This document shows, piece by piece, positions 56,990 to 63,762 of a DNA stretch of 64,000 nucleotides. The DNA is from Prochlorococcus sp. AG-409-N21. GTDB lineage: Bacteria > Cyanobacteriota > Cyanobacteriia > PCC-6307 > Cyanobiaceae. Numbering within the stretch: position 1 is the stretch's first letter; every line of letters starts with the position of its first letter. The stretch spans positions 19,491-83,490 of the forward strand of contig QCKK01000005.1 of assembly GCA_003215415.1 (NCBI GenBank). Direction: 5' to 3'. A model generated the notes under the pieces. It saw only the letters and a program-made list of their open reading frames with translations, searched no databases and was not told the origin of the DNA. The translations under genes and the position numbers were made by a program.

Positions 56990-57971
56990 AATAGGCCATC
57001 CCCTCCTCAAATGATTGGTCCAAACTAACCAATCTAGGGATTATACTGTCTAAGTTCAGATCTACTGTCTCGGATGATATTTGATTGCTCCATATAGGGT
57101 CGTAAGCAGTTAACAAATAACGACTTCCCTCATCTGGGAATATAGATAGAACAAATGCATCATTATCATCCTCAATAATATGCCTGCCAGCTGCATATGA
57201 AGCACCAGATGTTGGACCCATAAAGATCAAATGCTCCTTGTGTAGGAATCTGGTAAGGAAAAATGCATACTTATCTTTAATAAAATATATTCTTTTAAAG
57301 GTAGACCTTGCTACAAAAGGCATTTCAATTGAACTTCCTAGTCCTCGTAAAAATCTATCCTCAACTTTTCGACCAAAAAGGGAACTTTTATCTGAGTCAA
57401 CAGCTACCTTGTGAGGCCTGATATTAAGGAAGTTGGTTATCCAATTGTAGATACCTATACTTGAACCACCCGAACCAACAGGAAAAATAATATGAGAAAG
57501 ATTATTAAATATTGATTTATCGATAATCTTTGTTTCCATTGATTCATATGATCTTGGCACATTATCATTTCTATATTGCTTGGTCCAATAGCAAGCTTTA
57601 CTTCCCTGTATTTTTCTCAAAGTGTCAAGTCTTTTTAGTTGAATATTCTTATCTTGAGCTGACTCCCCGCAGATATAAACTTCTACCCCAAGATTCTTTA
57701 ACTTATTGGTTAACTCTATATTACATATTTGATCGGAAACAAGAGTTAGATCTAAGTCATATTTTGCACAAGCATATGCAAGACCAAGTCCAAATGTTCC
57801 TGAAGAGCTCTCAATCACTTTCCCTGAATAGTTTTCTCTAATATTTTGTAATTGATTCTCAATGCAATAAAAGGCTGGGATTGCTTTCATTAATTTAAAG
57901 CATAAGGCATAGTGTCTCTCACCCAATTTGGCTATGTATGGTTCTAAGTAGCGCGATTTAAATTGATTCAT
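56979..57971 (-). CDS. Cysteine-synthase-like PLP enzyme
   Basis: Fold-II PLP beta-replacement enzyme of 330 residues. Conserved elements: ESSSGTFGLGLAYA (cofactor/substrate loop), PVGSGGSSIGI (phosphate-binding glycine loop), GPTSGASYAAG and PDEGSRYL. The lysine region is divergent: instead of GSVKDR there is CFKLMKAI, so which Lys binds PLP needs checking. Comparable proteins make N-substituted diaminopropionate or diaminobutyrate in siderophore and antibiotic clusters. Its ATG overlaps the lyase stop (ATGA). Confidence 0.78.
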   Translation of the reverse strand: MNQFKSRYLEPYIAKLGERHYALCFKLMKAIPAFYCIENQLQNIRENYSGKVIESSSGTFGLGLAYACAKYDLDLTLVSDQICNIELTNKLKNLGVEVYICGESAQDKNIQLKRLDTLRKIQGSKACYWTKQYRNDNVPRSYESMETKIIDKSIFNNLSHIIFPVGSGGSSIGIYNWITNFLNIRPHKVAVDSDKSSLFGRKVEDRFLRGLGSSIEMPFVARSTFKRIYFIKDKYAFFLTRFLHKEHLIFMGPTSGASYAAGRHIIEDDNDAFVLSIFPDEGSRYLLTAYDPIWSNQISSETVDLNLDSIIPRLVSLDQSFEEGMAYYDC

Positions 57972-59263
57972 CAGTATGAATTGTGAATTAAGAAATCTCT
58001 AACTTTAACTATATCTAGCTTACTTTTAATCTTCTCTGCGACTTGTATATCATTTGGAAATCGTTTCAAAAGGGTTTGAATATCCTTATTTTGCCTAGTG
58101 ATATTTTCACTTGAAATAAGCTTAGGTATAAAGCGATTAATTTCTTTTAAATAGTCTTCTGAAACAAGTTGATCTGGTGAGAGTTTCTCCATATTTGCAT
58201 AAACTTCTCTCATTGACAATTTTTGATCATCAGAACATCTCATATCTGCGATTGAATACGTGAATGAAATTGGGTCTATTTCTGATTCAATAAAATCGAA
58301 ATTCGTTAGAATTTCGCCTATCAACTTACAAGAATTAGAGCAATAGTTTAAGGATTCTTGCAAAGCTTTTCTGTAAACAGACTTAATCTTGTATTCATTT
58401 GTAATTGAACAACTTGACGACACAACATTTATAGTAGAAACATTAGATTGAATATTAAGGGCAGAATTTTGTAGATCATCAACTTGATAGAGGTTGCGTT
58501 TTAGAGGTATTGCAGAACTCCTTCCATATGCTCCTTTGTAGACACAAGATTCGCTTGATGAATATAAATATAATTTTAGATGTTGACCGATACGAGAAAT
58601 GCTGCTTGCTAAGCTTGAGATCAAATATATTGATGCAATCATATATCTATGATCACCCACTGAATAATGGGGTAAATATTCATCTTCTTCTAGTCCAAAA
58701 TAATTGGAAATCAACTTAATAGCATCCAAATCTCTTGATTGAGAACCTTGACCTGGTCCCGCTCCCAATGGATTCAAAAACCTTTCTGTAATAAAATCAG
58801 TTATATTTATATATTCACTCTTCAATATTAAATAAAAAGAATAATATATTGATTTAGATGTAGTAACTCCAGAAACCCTATCTTGAGTAAAACAAGGTAT
58901 AACAATAGATGTATTGTTTTGAATCTTAACTGACAGTATATTTAAGATTTCCTGTAAAAGTAGCATTAAATCTATTAGCTTAATTTTACTAAGAAAATTA
59001 AGTGTAAAGGCGTCTGTATCATTTCTACTTCTTCCATTTTGTAAATACTTAGCATATTTCAGATCTTTATTGAAAAAATATTTTTCTATTCCAATAAAAT
59101 CACCCCTTCCAGAAAATTCTAATATAAGTTCCCTTTTTTCTGAAAGTAAATACAAATGATGGTAAATATGCTCCCGATCTTCATTCGATGTAAATCGGTT
59201 CCATAAAAAGAAATAATGGAGTATTAAAAATATTTGGTATTCGAGGTTTGTGTTTTCTATCAT
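57971..59263 (-). CDS. Argininosuccinate-lyase-like enzyme, first gene of the biosynthetic operon
   Basis: About 430 residues of the fumarase/aspartase superfamily. Conserved: LQNGRSRNDTDAF (GRSRND box), NPLGAGPG and the mobile catalytic-serine loop GRSSAIPLKRN (GSSxMPxKxNP in relatives). But the usual catalytic TH (GYTHLQ) reads FTQDRV, with Gln replacing His. Likely splits an N-succinyl-type intermediate, releasing fumarate and an amine, rather than making arginine. The ATG at 59263 is chosen; GTG 59266 is adjacent. Confidence 0.78.
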   Translation of the reverse strand: MIENTNLEYQIFLILHYFFLWNRFTSNEDREHIYHHLYLLSEKRELILEFSGRGDFIGIEKYFFNKDLKYAKYLQNGRSRNDTDAFTLNFLSKIKLIDLMLLLQEILNILSVKIQNNTSIVIPCFTQDRVSGVTTSKSIYYSFYLILKSEYINITDFITERFLNPLGAGPGQGSQSRDLDAIKLISNYFGLEEDEYLPHYSVGDHRYMIASIYLISSLASSISRIGQHLKLYLYSSSESCVYKGAYGRSSAIPLKRNLYQVDDLQNSALNIQSNVSTINVVSSSCSITNEYKIKSVYRKALQESLNYCSNSCKLIGEILTNFDFIESEIDPISFTYSIADMRCSDDQKLSMREVYANMEKLSPDQLVSEDYLKEINRFIPKLISSENITRQNKDIQTLLKRFPNDIQVAEKIKSKLDIVKVRDFLIHNSY

Positions 59264-59484
59264 CACTTAAAAATCAAAGTTTAATGTTTTCAGGATGCGC
59301 GGGGTCGCATTAAGCCCTAAGTGGCACTGATTACAAGAGGATTCCGACTTCGATATAGGAAGTTTAGCTATTTGAATCGAGTCGAATGGAAACCTTGTGA
59401 GATTCGCTTGGGACCCTTGCCACAAAAGACCATTAAAAAATGCCATTTCGCGGGATTTTCCAAAGTTAGGCATTATCCAGTCAA

Positions 59485-59551
59485 GTCGGCGACAATCTCA
59501 ACCTGACTCTGATCCAATCGATCACTTTTGGAGCTGGCGTTTAAAACATCG
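59485..59551 (+). repeat. Right copy of the imperfect direct repeat flanking the island
   Basis: Aligns with 41689-41754 at about 80% with one gap. Its last bases run directly into the recombinase remnant. Confidence 0.55.
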
Positions 59552-59776
59552 ATACGGTTTATTCAACGAAGAGCCCAGGAACTTACCCCTTACAGCTTTA
59601 AGCATCGCTATGCCTATTACGGTCACAACCGTCCTCAGTTAGATAGGAGTTACAGAGCACCCAAGCAAACAGCAGATGCAATCGGCCACACCTTGGATAC
59701 TTACCTTTTGAGCTATGCCACATTTAAGACGAGTAATTTGGCTGAATCATTCGATCAATATCCAGTAGCGAAATGA
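59528..59776 (+). pseudogene. Tyrosine recombinase (integrase) C-terminal remnant
   Basis: The frame has no real start (TTG at 59528) and encodes only the C-terminal catalytic part: LTPYSFKHRYAYYGH aligns with the HxxRH box of XerD-like integrases, ADAIGHTLDTY with the GH box, and the tyrosine nucleophile lies in LLSYATFKTS. The HxxR box looks altered: Tyr replaces His and Lys replaces Arg, so catalysis is probably lost even if translated. The N-terminal and arm-binding domains are missing; stops occur upstream. It marks the right border of the island. Confidence 0.7.
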
Positions 59777-59928
59777 CGATCAGAGTTTTAGAGCTAGCTG
59801 AACAGCTCAAAGTTGGCACTGATGACTTGCTAGCTGTTTGCACGCTTCTAGAAATACCAGCGACTTCAAGGATTAGTTGCCTTAGCTCTGAGCACATCAA
59901 AAAGCTCACGACCTACTACCAAGAGTAA
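59773..59928 (+). CDS. IF2 N-terminal-domain-like small protein (51 aa)
   Basis: Reads MTIRVLELAEQLKVGTDDLL, then LEIPATSRISCLSSEHIKKL, the pattern of the IF2_N winged-helix-like domain (VRVxELAKELGVxxKEL...). The ATG overlaps the integrase stop (AATGA), implying translational coupling. A stand-alone helix-turn-helix of this kind next to an integrase suggests an excisionase or recombination directionality role; that is inference. Confidence 0.6.
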   Translation: MTIRVLELAEQLKVGTDDLLAVCTLLEIPATSRISCLSSEHIKKLTTYYQE

Positions 59929-60450
59929 CTGGATAAGAAATAGGCATTAAGGCGGATTGCAGTTTTGTAACTGTTGATACAAAATTACTTTACTGACACA
60001 CGGAGGGATGAATGATCGACACTCCGCCTGAGTATCAAATAGAAGCGAATTGACTCCTGGTCCCTGCTCCAACATTCTCATTTTTAAGTGGGCTGGTCGT
60101 AGATGCTTTCCTAAGCATTAATGACACTCTTATGCATCGTCTTAGGTGCCCTTAATTAAGTTTTATCAGCCTTACACCTAGACACTTGGCCCCAGGCGAT
60201 CAAGAGCAAGAAGCTTCTAAAAATATGCACATGAAACCGACCTTTCTTGCTAAAAAAGGAGGTCGGTTTTTATTATTTAATACGACGTTTAAGACTATGT
60301 TTAATAGCCTAAATATAGGCAAATCTTAAGATTCTGTTAATTCATATTTAGCCAGTAAGAATTACCTAATTACTGCATATTTTGTTACTAAATTTCTAAA
60401 ATAGAATTTTTTATGATAGGTTCTCCATCAATCTTAAGGAGGTGCAAGTC
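59929..60450. other. 522-base gap with one clear terminator
   Basis: No ORF of note. The hairpin AAACCGACCT / AGGTCGGTTT at 60234-60269 with a TTTTATT tail is a good terminator in the plus direction, possibly ending a transcript from the recombinase/IF2_N-like pair or a small RNA in 59930-60240. The right end holds AAGGAGG, a perfect Shine-Dalgarno, for the gene at 60451. Confidence 0.5.
60234..60275 (+). terminator. Intrinsic terminator
   Basis: Ten-base perfect stem (60234-60243 and 60260-60269) with a 16-base loop and T-rich tail. It closes the right border of the island transcript. Confidence 0.8.
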
Positions 60451-60612
60451 ATGCTCACAAGAATACCTTATGACATGCAAGATGTTGACATCGAACACGA
60501 TGCCATTGATGAGTATTTTGAATGCATTACTGCCTGCTCTTTAGGTGATGATGGCATCGAATGTGTCACTCAATGTATAGAGGTTCATCTTAAAGAGGAG
60601 GCAAAAACATGA
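60451..60612 (+). CDS. Small cysteine-paired protein (53 aa)
   Basis: Begins MLTRIPYDMQDVDIEHDAID and contains ECITACSLGDDGIECVTQCI, two C-x3-C pairs that could bind metal or form disulfides; this motif is recurrent in small Prochlorococcus proteins. A perfect AAGGAGG precedes it. The stop overlaps the next ATG (ATGA), so both are co-translated. Confidence 0.7.
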   Translation: MLTRIPYDMQDVDIEHDAIDEYFECITACSLGDDGIECVTQCIEVHLKEEAKT

Positions 60613-61001
60613 TTAGGATAAATCCATTATTAACTAGCCCTAAAGGCGGTTCAATTACTTGTTTTAGAGGTGATACTGGTCGGATCTTTCGATCATGCTC
60701 AAGAGGCCGCTGTGTGTACTCAAGTGACTTGCATTCTGCTAAGGCATACTTGGATTATTTGGAAGGTAAGAATAATTTAATTAAGGAAGTTACTGATAAG
60801 GTTTCTCCTCAAAGGAAAACCACATTGAAGTGGAGCAGTGATGGTGAACTTTCCGCAGTGGACATGACAAGAATTCTCGATCGACTCGCTAACCCAGGAT
60901 TGACCGAATGTGATTTGGCTTGTGATTTAAAGGATTCCTCTCTTGAAGATCAAGAATACATATATTCTATGCCACTGCCTGCAAGTTCTTGGCTTCCATG
61001 A
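60609..61001 (+). CDS. Hypothetical protein (130 aa), coupled to the cysteine-paired gene
   Basis: Starts at the overlapping ATG with MIRINPLLTSPKGGSITCFR. Contains a Cys-Arg-rich segment (IFRSCSRGRCVYSSDLHSAK), a helical middle with charged residues, and a C-terminal acidic part with two Cys (TECDLACDLKDSS). Family unknown. Probably works with the 53-residue partner. Confidence 0.6.
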   Translation: MIRINPLLTSPKGGSITCFRGDTGRIFRSCSRGRCVYSSDLHSAKAYLDYLEGKNNLIKEVTDKVSPQRKTTLKWSSDGELSAVDMTRILDRLANPGLTECDLACDLKDSSLEDQEYIYSMPLPASSWLP

Positions 61002-61170
61002 ATAGATTATTGAGGGTATATACTTTAGTAATAGCACCATAGACATTGTTGCTATTAACAATTAAAAATCAAGTAGAGCCTAGATGGGCAATAAATACAA
61101 GGTTAATGCTCTGACTGGCTTTAGGGGGGCTTTGGTCGCAAGCCCCTCGCAAAACTTCCTCAGGAGGTCG

Positions 61171-61314
61171 ATGATGAACTATCAAGACGGACTAACGTTT
61201 TTTGAATCTATTCTCCCAATAGCTTTTGGCATTTCTCTTGGATGCTTGGCTTTTATTGGTGCCCGGGAGTTTTGGCATGAATTTGCAGTTGCCTGCGAAG
61301 GAGGTTTCCAATGA
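61171..61314 (+). CDS. Small membrane protein (47 aa)
   Basis: An AGGAGG sequence lies just upstream of ATG 61171, which reads MMNYQDGLTFFESILPIAFG followed by a helix (ISLGCLAFIGAREFW). A longer frame to 61084 is less likely. The stop overlaps the start of the next gene (ATGA), so they are coupled. Function unknown. Confidence 0.6.
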   Translation: MMNYQDGLTFFESILPIAFGISLGCLAFIGAREFWHEFAVACEGGFQ

Positions 61315-61523
61315 AACTAACTACAACATTCGCCATCCTTGGGGATGCATTGAAGAACAAACCACTAGATAAAATCATTTGTACGATCGATGATGTTGAA
61401 GTGCCTATTAAGGAATGTGGTCTCGAATTAGAGGTAAATAAGCAAAAGCCAAATTTAGATTTTTGGGATGAAGAATGCGAAGAGCATCCAACCAATTCTC
61501 ATTGCAAGGTTTATGACGATTGA
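61311..61523 (+). CDS. CP12-like small protein (70 aa)
   Basis: The C-terminus reads WDEECEEHPTNSHCKVYDD, close to the CP12 signature (C-x-ENP-x3-EC-x-x-YD) through which CP12 binds glyceraldehyde-3-phosphate dehydrogenase under dark/oxidised conditions. Two Cys spaced 8 apart are present, plus a second pair upstream (CTIDDVEVPIKECG). The full CP12 N-terminal pair and AWD-VEEL motif are not obvious. It may modulate GAPDH or be only a convergent tail. Coupled to the preceding gene by ATGA. Confidence 0.5.
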   Translation: MKLTTTFAILGDALKNKPLDKIICTIDDVEVPIKECGLELEVNKQKPNLDFWDEECEEHPTNSHCKVYDD

Positions 61524-61816
61524 GTTTTCTTTTTCAAATCTCAAAGTATGTGCGGGTCCTTCTTGTCTATTCCAGCATGGGTCATCCGAAGGGCCGATAT
61601 TTTTCTAGAGTGCATGGTTCGAAATAGAGACGTCAGGCCATTGTCTATTAGTCGCAAATAAGAAGTGACAAGAAGGCTTTAGCTGTTTTTAGGGATTAAC
61701 TTTTTTTGTCTTTGCCAGACACTTAGCCTCTTCCTTTAAATAGACATCAGGATCGAAATCAATGAAGTCTTAGAGACTAATAAATAGGTATCCGTTTAAA
61801 GTCTTCTAGAAGTTAG

Positions 61817-62011
61817 ATGACAATGATTTTTGCTGATAACTGGGCGAGAGTATTTGTTGTGATTACCTTTCTAGGTTTTGGGGAGGCACAGATTATTGGA
61901 GGGATTGTTCCCAATCTGATTGCTTTTGGATTGTTTGTTGGGGCTATTGGATACTTTGCTTTAACTGGCAAGATGGCAGAAATGTTCGGTCTAAAGAAAC
62001 CATCCAAATGA
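61817..62011 (+). CDS. Small membrane protein (64 aa), two helices
   Basis: Reads MTMIFADNWARVFVVITFLG, a first helix with an internal GFGEAQIIGG turn, a second helix (PNLIAFGLFVGAIGYFALTG) and a basic tail (KMAEMFGLKKPSK). The stop overlaps the next start by four bases. Conserved-looking picocyanobacterial small membrane protein; function unknown. Confidence 0.6.
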   Translation: MTMIFADNWARVFVVITFLGFGEAQIIGGIVPNLIAFGLFVGAIGYFALTGKMAEMFGLKKPSK

Positions 62012-62226
62012 GTGAGAAGTGGAAGCCAACAGAGGAACAAAATACTGGGCCTATTTCTCGTGTTTCTGAGTTCTTCATTGATGAACTGAACGAGTTACAA
62101 GAGGAACTTGAATGCCCTGACGAATTTATCTACGACTTCATGGAAGCGATAAGAAATCGCTGGTCTCCTGATAGTTGCCATAGCCAAGCGAGGAATCTCA
62201 AGAGAGAGAACCCTGATGCGTACTAA
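62008..62226 (+). CDS. Small acidic soluble protein (72 aa)
   Basis: Reads MSEKWKPTEEQNTGPISRVS followed by an acidic helix (DELNELQEELECPDEFIYDF) and a basic end. Overlaps the upstream gene stop by ATGA and the convergent rhomboid gene by four bases. No known family. Confidence 0.6.
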   Translation: MSEKWKPTEEQNTGPISRVSEFFIDELNELQEELECPDEFIYDFMEAIRNRWSPDSCHSQARNLKRENPDAY

Positions 62227-62777
62227 ACCTTGTCAGGCTCTCTATAAATGCCCAGAGCCCCTAATAGTCCACCTATAAAGCCACTGAAATGTCCTATCCA
62301 ACTAATACCTTGGGGCACATTCCATGGCAGCAAAGATGGAAGGAAATGGCCATACAGTCCAAAACAAATCACGGTGAGGACAATTGCAAGAAAACGTTTT
62401 TCGAGAAAGCCAATAATCAACAAGTATCCAAGTAGGCCAAATACCACTCCTGAAATCCCATGTGCTGGAGTTGCCCAAAAGAGCACTTGGAATATTTCGA
62501 CAAACAAAACACATGCCCAGACAGAGATGTAATCACGTAGTCCTTTGGAAAGGACGAGCCAACTCAAAGGGAGAAAAAGAAGTGTGTTTGAGAGCAAATG
62601 ACTAAATCCGCTATGACTGAAGGGAGCGGTAAAGAGTCCCCACCATGGATACCCCCCTCCCATTAGAAGGTTCCAATTCCCACCAAACCAGACCTGATCA
62701 ATTAGTTCCTGAACCCAAGCGATTCCAATCAAGAACAAAGGAACTAAAAATCGCAGTGATTGACTAGCACTGTTCAT
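62223..62777 (-). CDS. Rhomboid-family intramembrane serine protease
   Basis: About 184 residues from ATG 62777, six hydrophobic segments. Family motifs: FSHSGFSHLLSNTLLFLPL (the HxxxN-like segment of TM2), HGISGVVFGLLGY containing GxSG with the catalytic serine, and a C-terminal His in WIGHFSGFIGG. It cleaves membrane proteins in the lipid bilayer; substrate unknown. Tail-to-tail with the acidic protein gene. Confidence 0.82.
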   Translation of the reverse strand: MNSASQSLRFLVPLFLIGIAWVQELIDQVWFGGNWNLLMGGGYPWWGLFTAPFSHSGFSHLLSNTLLFLPLSWLVLSKGLRDYISVWACVLFVEIFQVLFWATPAHGISGVVFGLLGYLLIIGFLEKRFLAIVLTVICFGLYGHFLPSLLPWNVPQGISWIGHFSGFIGGLLGALGIYREPDKV

Positions 62778-62828
62778 TTCAAAGTTGCCATTAGTCAAAT
62801 CTCTTCTGGGTATTTTCCATAGCGATTT

Positions 62829-62963
62829 CTAATTAACTAAGCCTGAGAACAAAAAGAACCAGATAAATACCACAGCATTCAGAACAACAGTCAATGAGAT
62901 GGCAATAATTTTGAAAGTGTTCCCAACATCCTCTGTCTCGGGATTTAATTTGACTTTTGACAT
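62829..62963 (-). CDS. One-helix membrane protein (44 aa)
   Basis: Reads MSKVKLNPETEDVGNTFKII, a charged head of about 14 residues, and one helix (IAISLTVVLNAVVFIWFFLF). ATG at 62963. The shape recalls high-light-type mini proteins but it lacks the chlorophyll-binding motif. Upstream of the rhomboid on the same strand. Confidence 0.6.
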   Translation of the reverse strand: MSKVKLNPETEDVGNTFKIIAISLTVVLNAVVFIWFFLFSGLVN

Positions 62964-62991
62964 AATGATTGGGATCCAATCTCATTGAATA

Positions 62992-63264
62992 ATGGACTTA
63001 TCTGGACCTGATGCGATTGATAAAGCTATTGAAGCAGGACTTGATCTTGATGGAAGTCCAATCCCTGTGGAGATGCTCAATCTTTACCGTGAAGTTATGG
63101 ATAAAGAAGGAGCAAGAAAAAGGAGTGGAGTTAAAAAATCAATGCGGAATCGAATTGTACGCACTGGAGCAAAGCACTTCGATCAAAACACGCTTAATCA
63201 GCGGCTTATCGATGCTGGTTGGGAAGGCTTAAAACCAAAGGAAATTGAATTCTTCTTTGATTGA
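62992..63264 (+). CDS. Conserved small protein (90 aa)
   Basis: Reads MDLSGPDAIDKAIEAGLDLD, with a basic middle (KEGARKRSGVKKSMRNRIVR) and C-terminal GAKHFDQNTLNQRLIDAGW. Recurrent hypothetical in marine cyanobacteria. Divergent from the one-helix gene with 28 bases between starts, and its stop overlaps a TTG-initiated small frame. Confidence 0.65.
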   Translation: MDLSGPDAIDKAIEAGLDLDGSPIPVEMLNLYREVMDKEGARKRSGVKKSMRNRIVRTGAKHFDQNTLNQRLIDAGWEGLKPKEIEFFFD

Positions 63265-63379
63265 TTTATGCCTTCATGAAGTAATTACGGCTGCTTGCGA
63301 GTTGGTCGATCAGCAAGAAATACCTCCGCACAAAATTGCTGAAGTTCTCAGAGATTACGCAAATAGGTTGGATGGCTAA
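63257..63379 (+). CDS. Small protein with EVITAACELV motif (40 aa, TTG start)
   Basis: TTG at 63257 overlaps the previous stop. Reads LCLHEVITAACELVDQQE, then a helix and RLDG. The stop overlaps the next ATG (TAATG). A related segment occurs inverted in the gene at 63607-63762 (EVITAACELVEQQ), with 23 identical bases at 63284-63306 and 63704-63726. Weak start, so moderate confidence. Confidence 0.5.
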   Translation: MIDLCLHEVITAACELVDQQEIPPHKIAEVLRDYANRLDG

Positions 63380-63507
63380 TGCGCTACTTCTGGCCTATCG
63401 CTCGTATCGTTTTTTGCCCGCTCATAATCCTGTGTATTTACCTCACCGTCACTGAGCCACCAGCAGATAAGCAAGAGCAAAGCAGTAGCTACTCTGTCTT
63501 TGATTGA
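63379..63507 (+). CDS. Small membrane protein (42 aa)
   Basis: Begins MRYFWPIARIVFCPLIILCI, with one hydrophobic segment and a polar tail rich in Gln/Ser (QEQSSSYSV). The ATG shares a base with the previous stop, and a terminator follows at 63520-63546. Function unknown. Confidence 0.5.
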   Translation: MRYFWPIARIVFCPLIILCIYLTVTEPPADKQEQSSSYSVFD

Positions 63508-63519
63508 CAGTCGACTTTC

Positions 63520-63546
63520 AAGGGGGCCAACTCAGGTCCCTTTTTT
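63520..63546 (+). terminator. Intrinsic terminator
   Basis: Imperfect stem AAGGGGGCC / GGTCCCTT with ACTCA-type loop and a TTTTTT tail, 13 bases after the 42-residue gene stop. Confidence 0.6.
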
Positions 63547-63606
63547 AATCATGCCTATCAACAAACCAATTCCAGATTCTGTTGTTCGCTTTTGGCAAAA
63601 GCAGTT

Positions 63607-63762
63607 TCAAAAGATCAGAGAAATAATCGTTAGACCTCCTAGTAAATAGAAAAGGACTTGTTGTTGTTGCTTGAGGGTTTTGATTACTGCGTCCTGCTGT
63701 TCAACCAACTCGCAAGCAGCCGTAATCACCTCGTCCTTGCGGGACGTTTCAGTGATGTTCAT
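63607..63762 (-). CDS. Small protein with EVITAACELV motif and helix (51 aa)
   Basis: Reads MNITETSRKDEVITAACELV, then a Gln-rich coil (EQQDAVIKTLKQQQQ) and a C-terminal hydrophobic segment (VLFYLLGGLTIISLIF). It shares the EVITAACELV[ED]QQ stretch with the plus-strand gene at 63257-63379, so the two are related small genes on opposite strands. ATG at 63762. Confidence 0.55.
   Translation of the reverse strand: MNITETSRKDEVITAACELVEQQDAVIKTLKQQQQVLFYLLGGLTIISLIF

Noticed and set aside
61618..61640. GGTTCGAAA that resembles a tRNA T-loop
   Set aside because: No acceptor, D or anticodon stems around it; not a tRNA.
62248..62532. 94-codon plus-strand frame
   Set aside because: Antisense to the rhomboid gene, whose motifs are clear.
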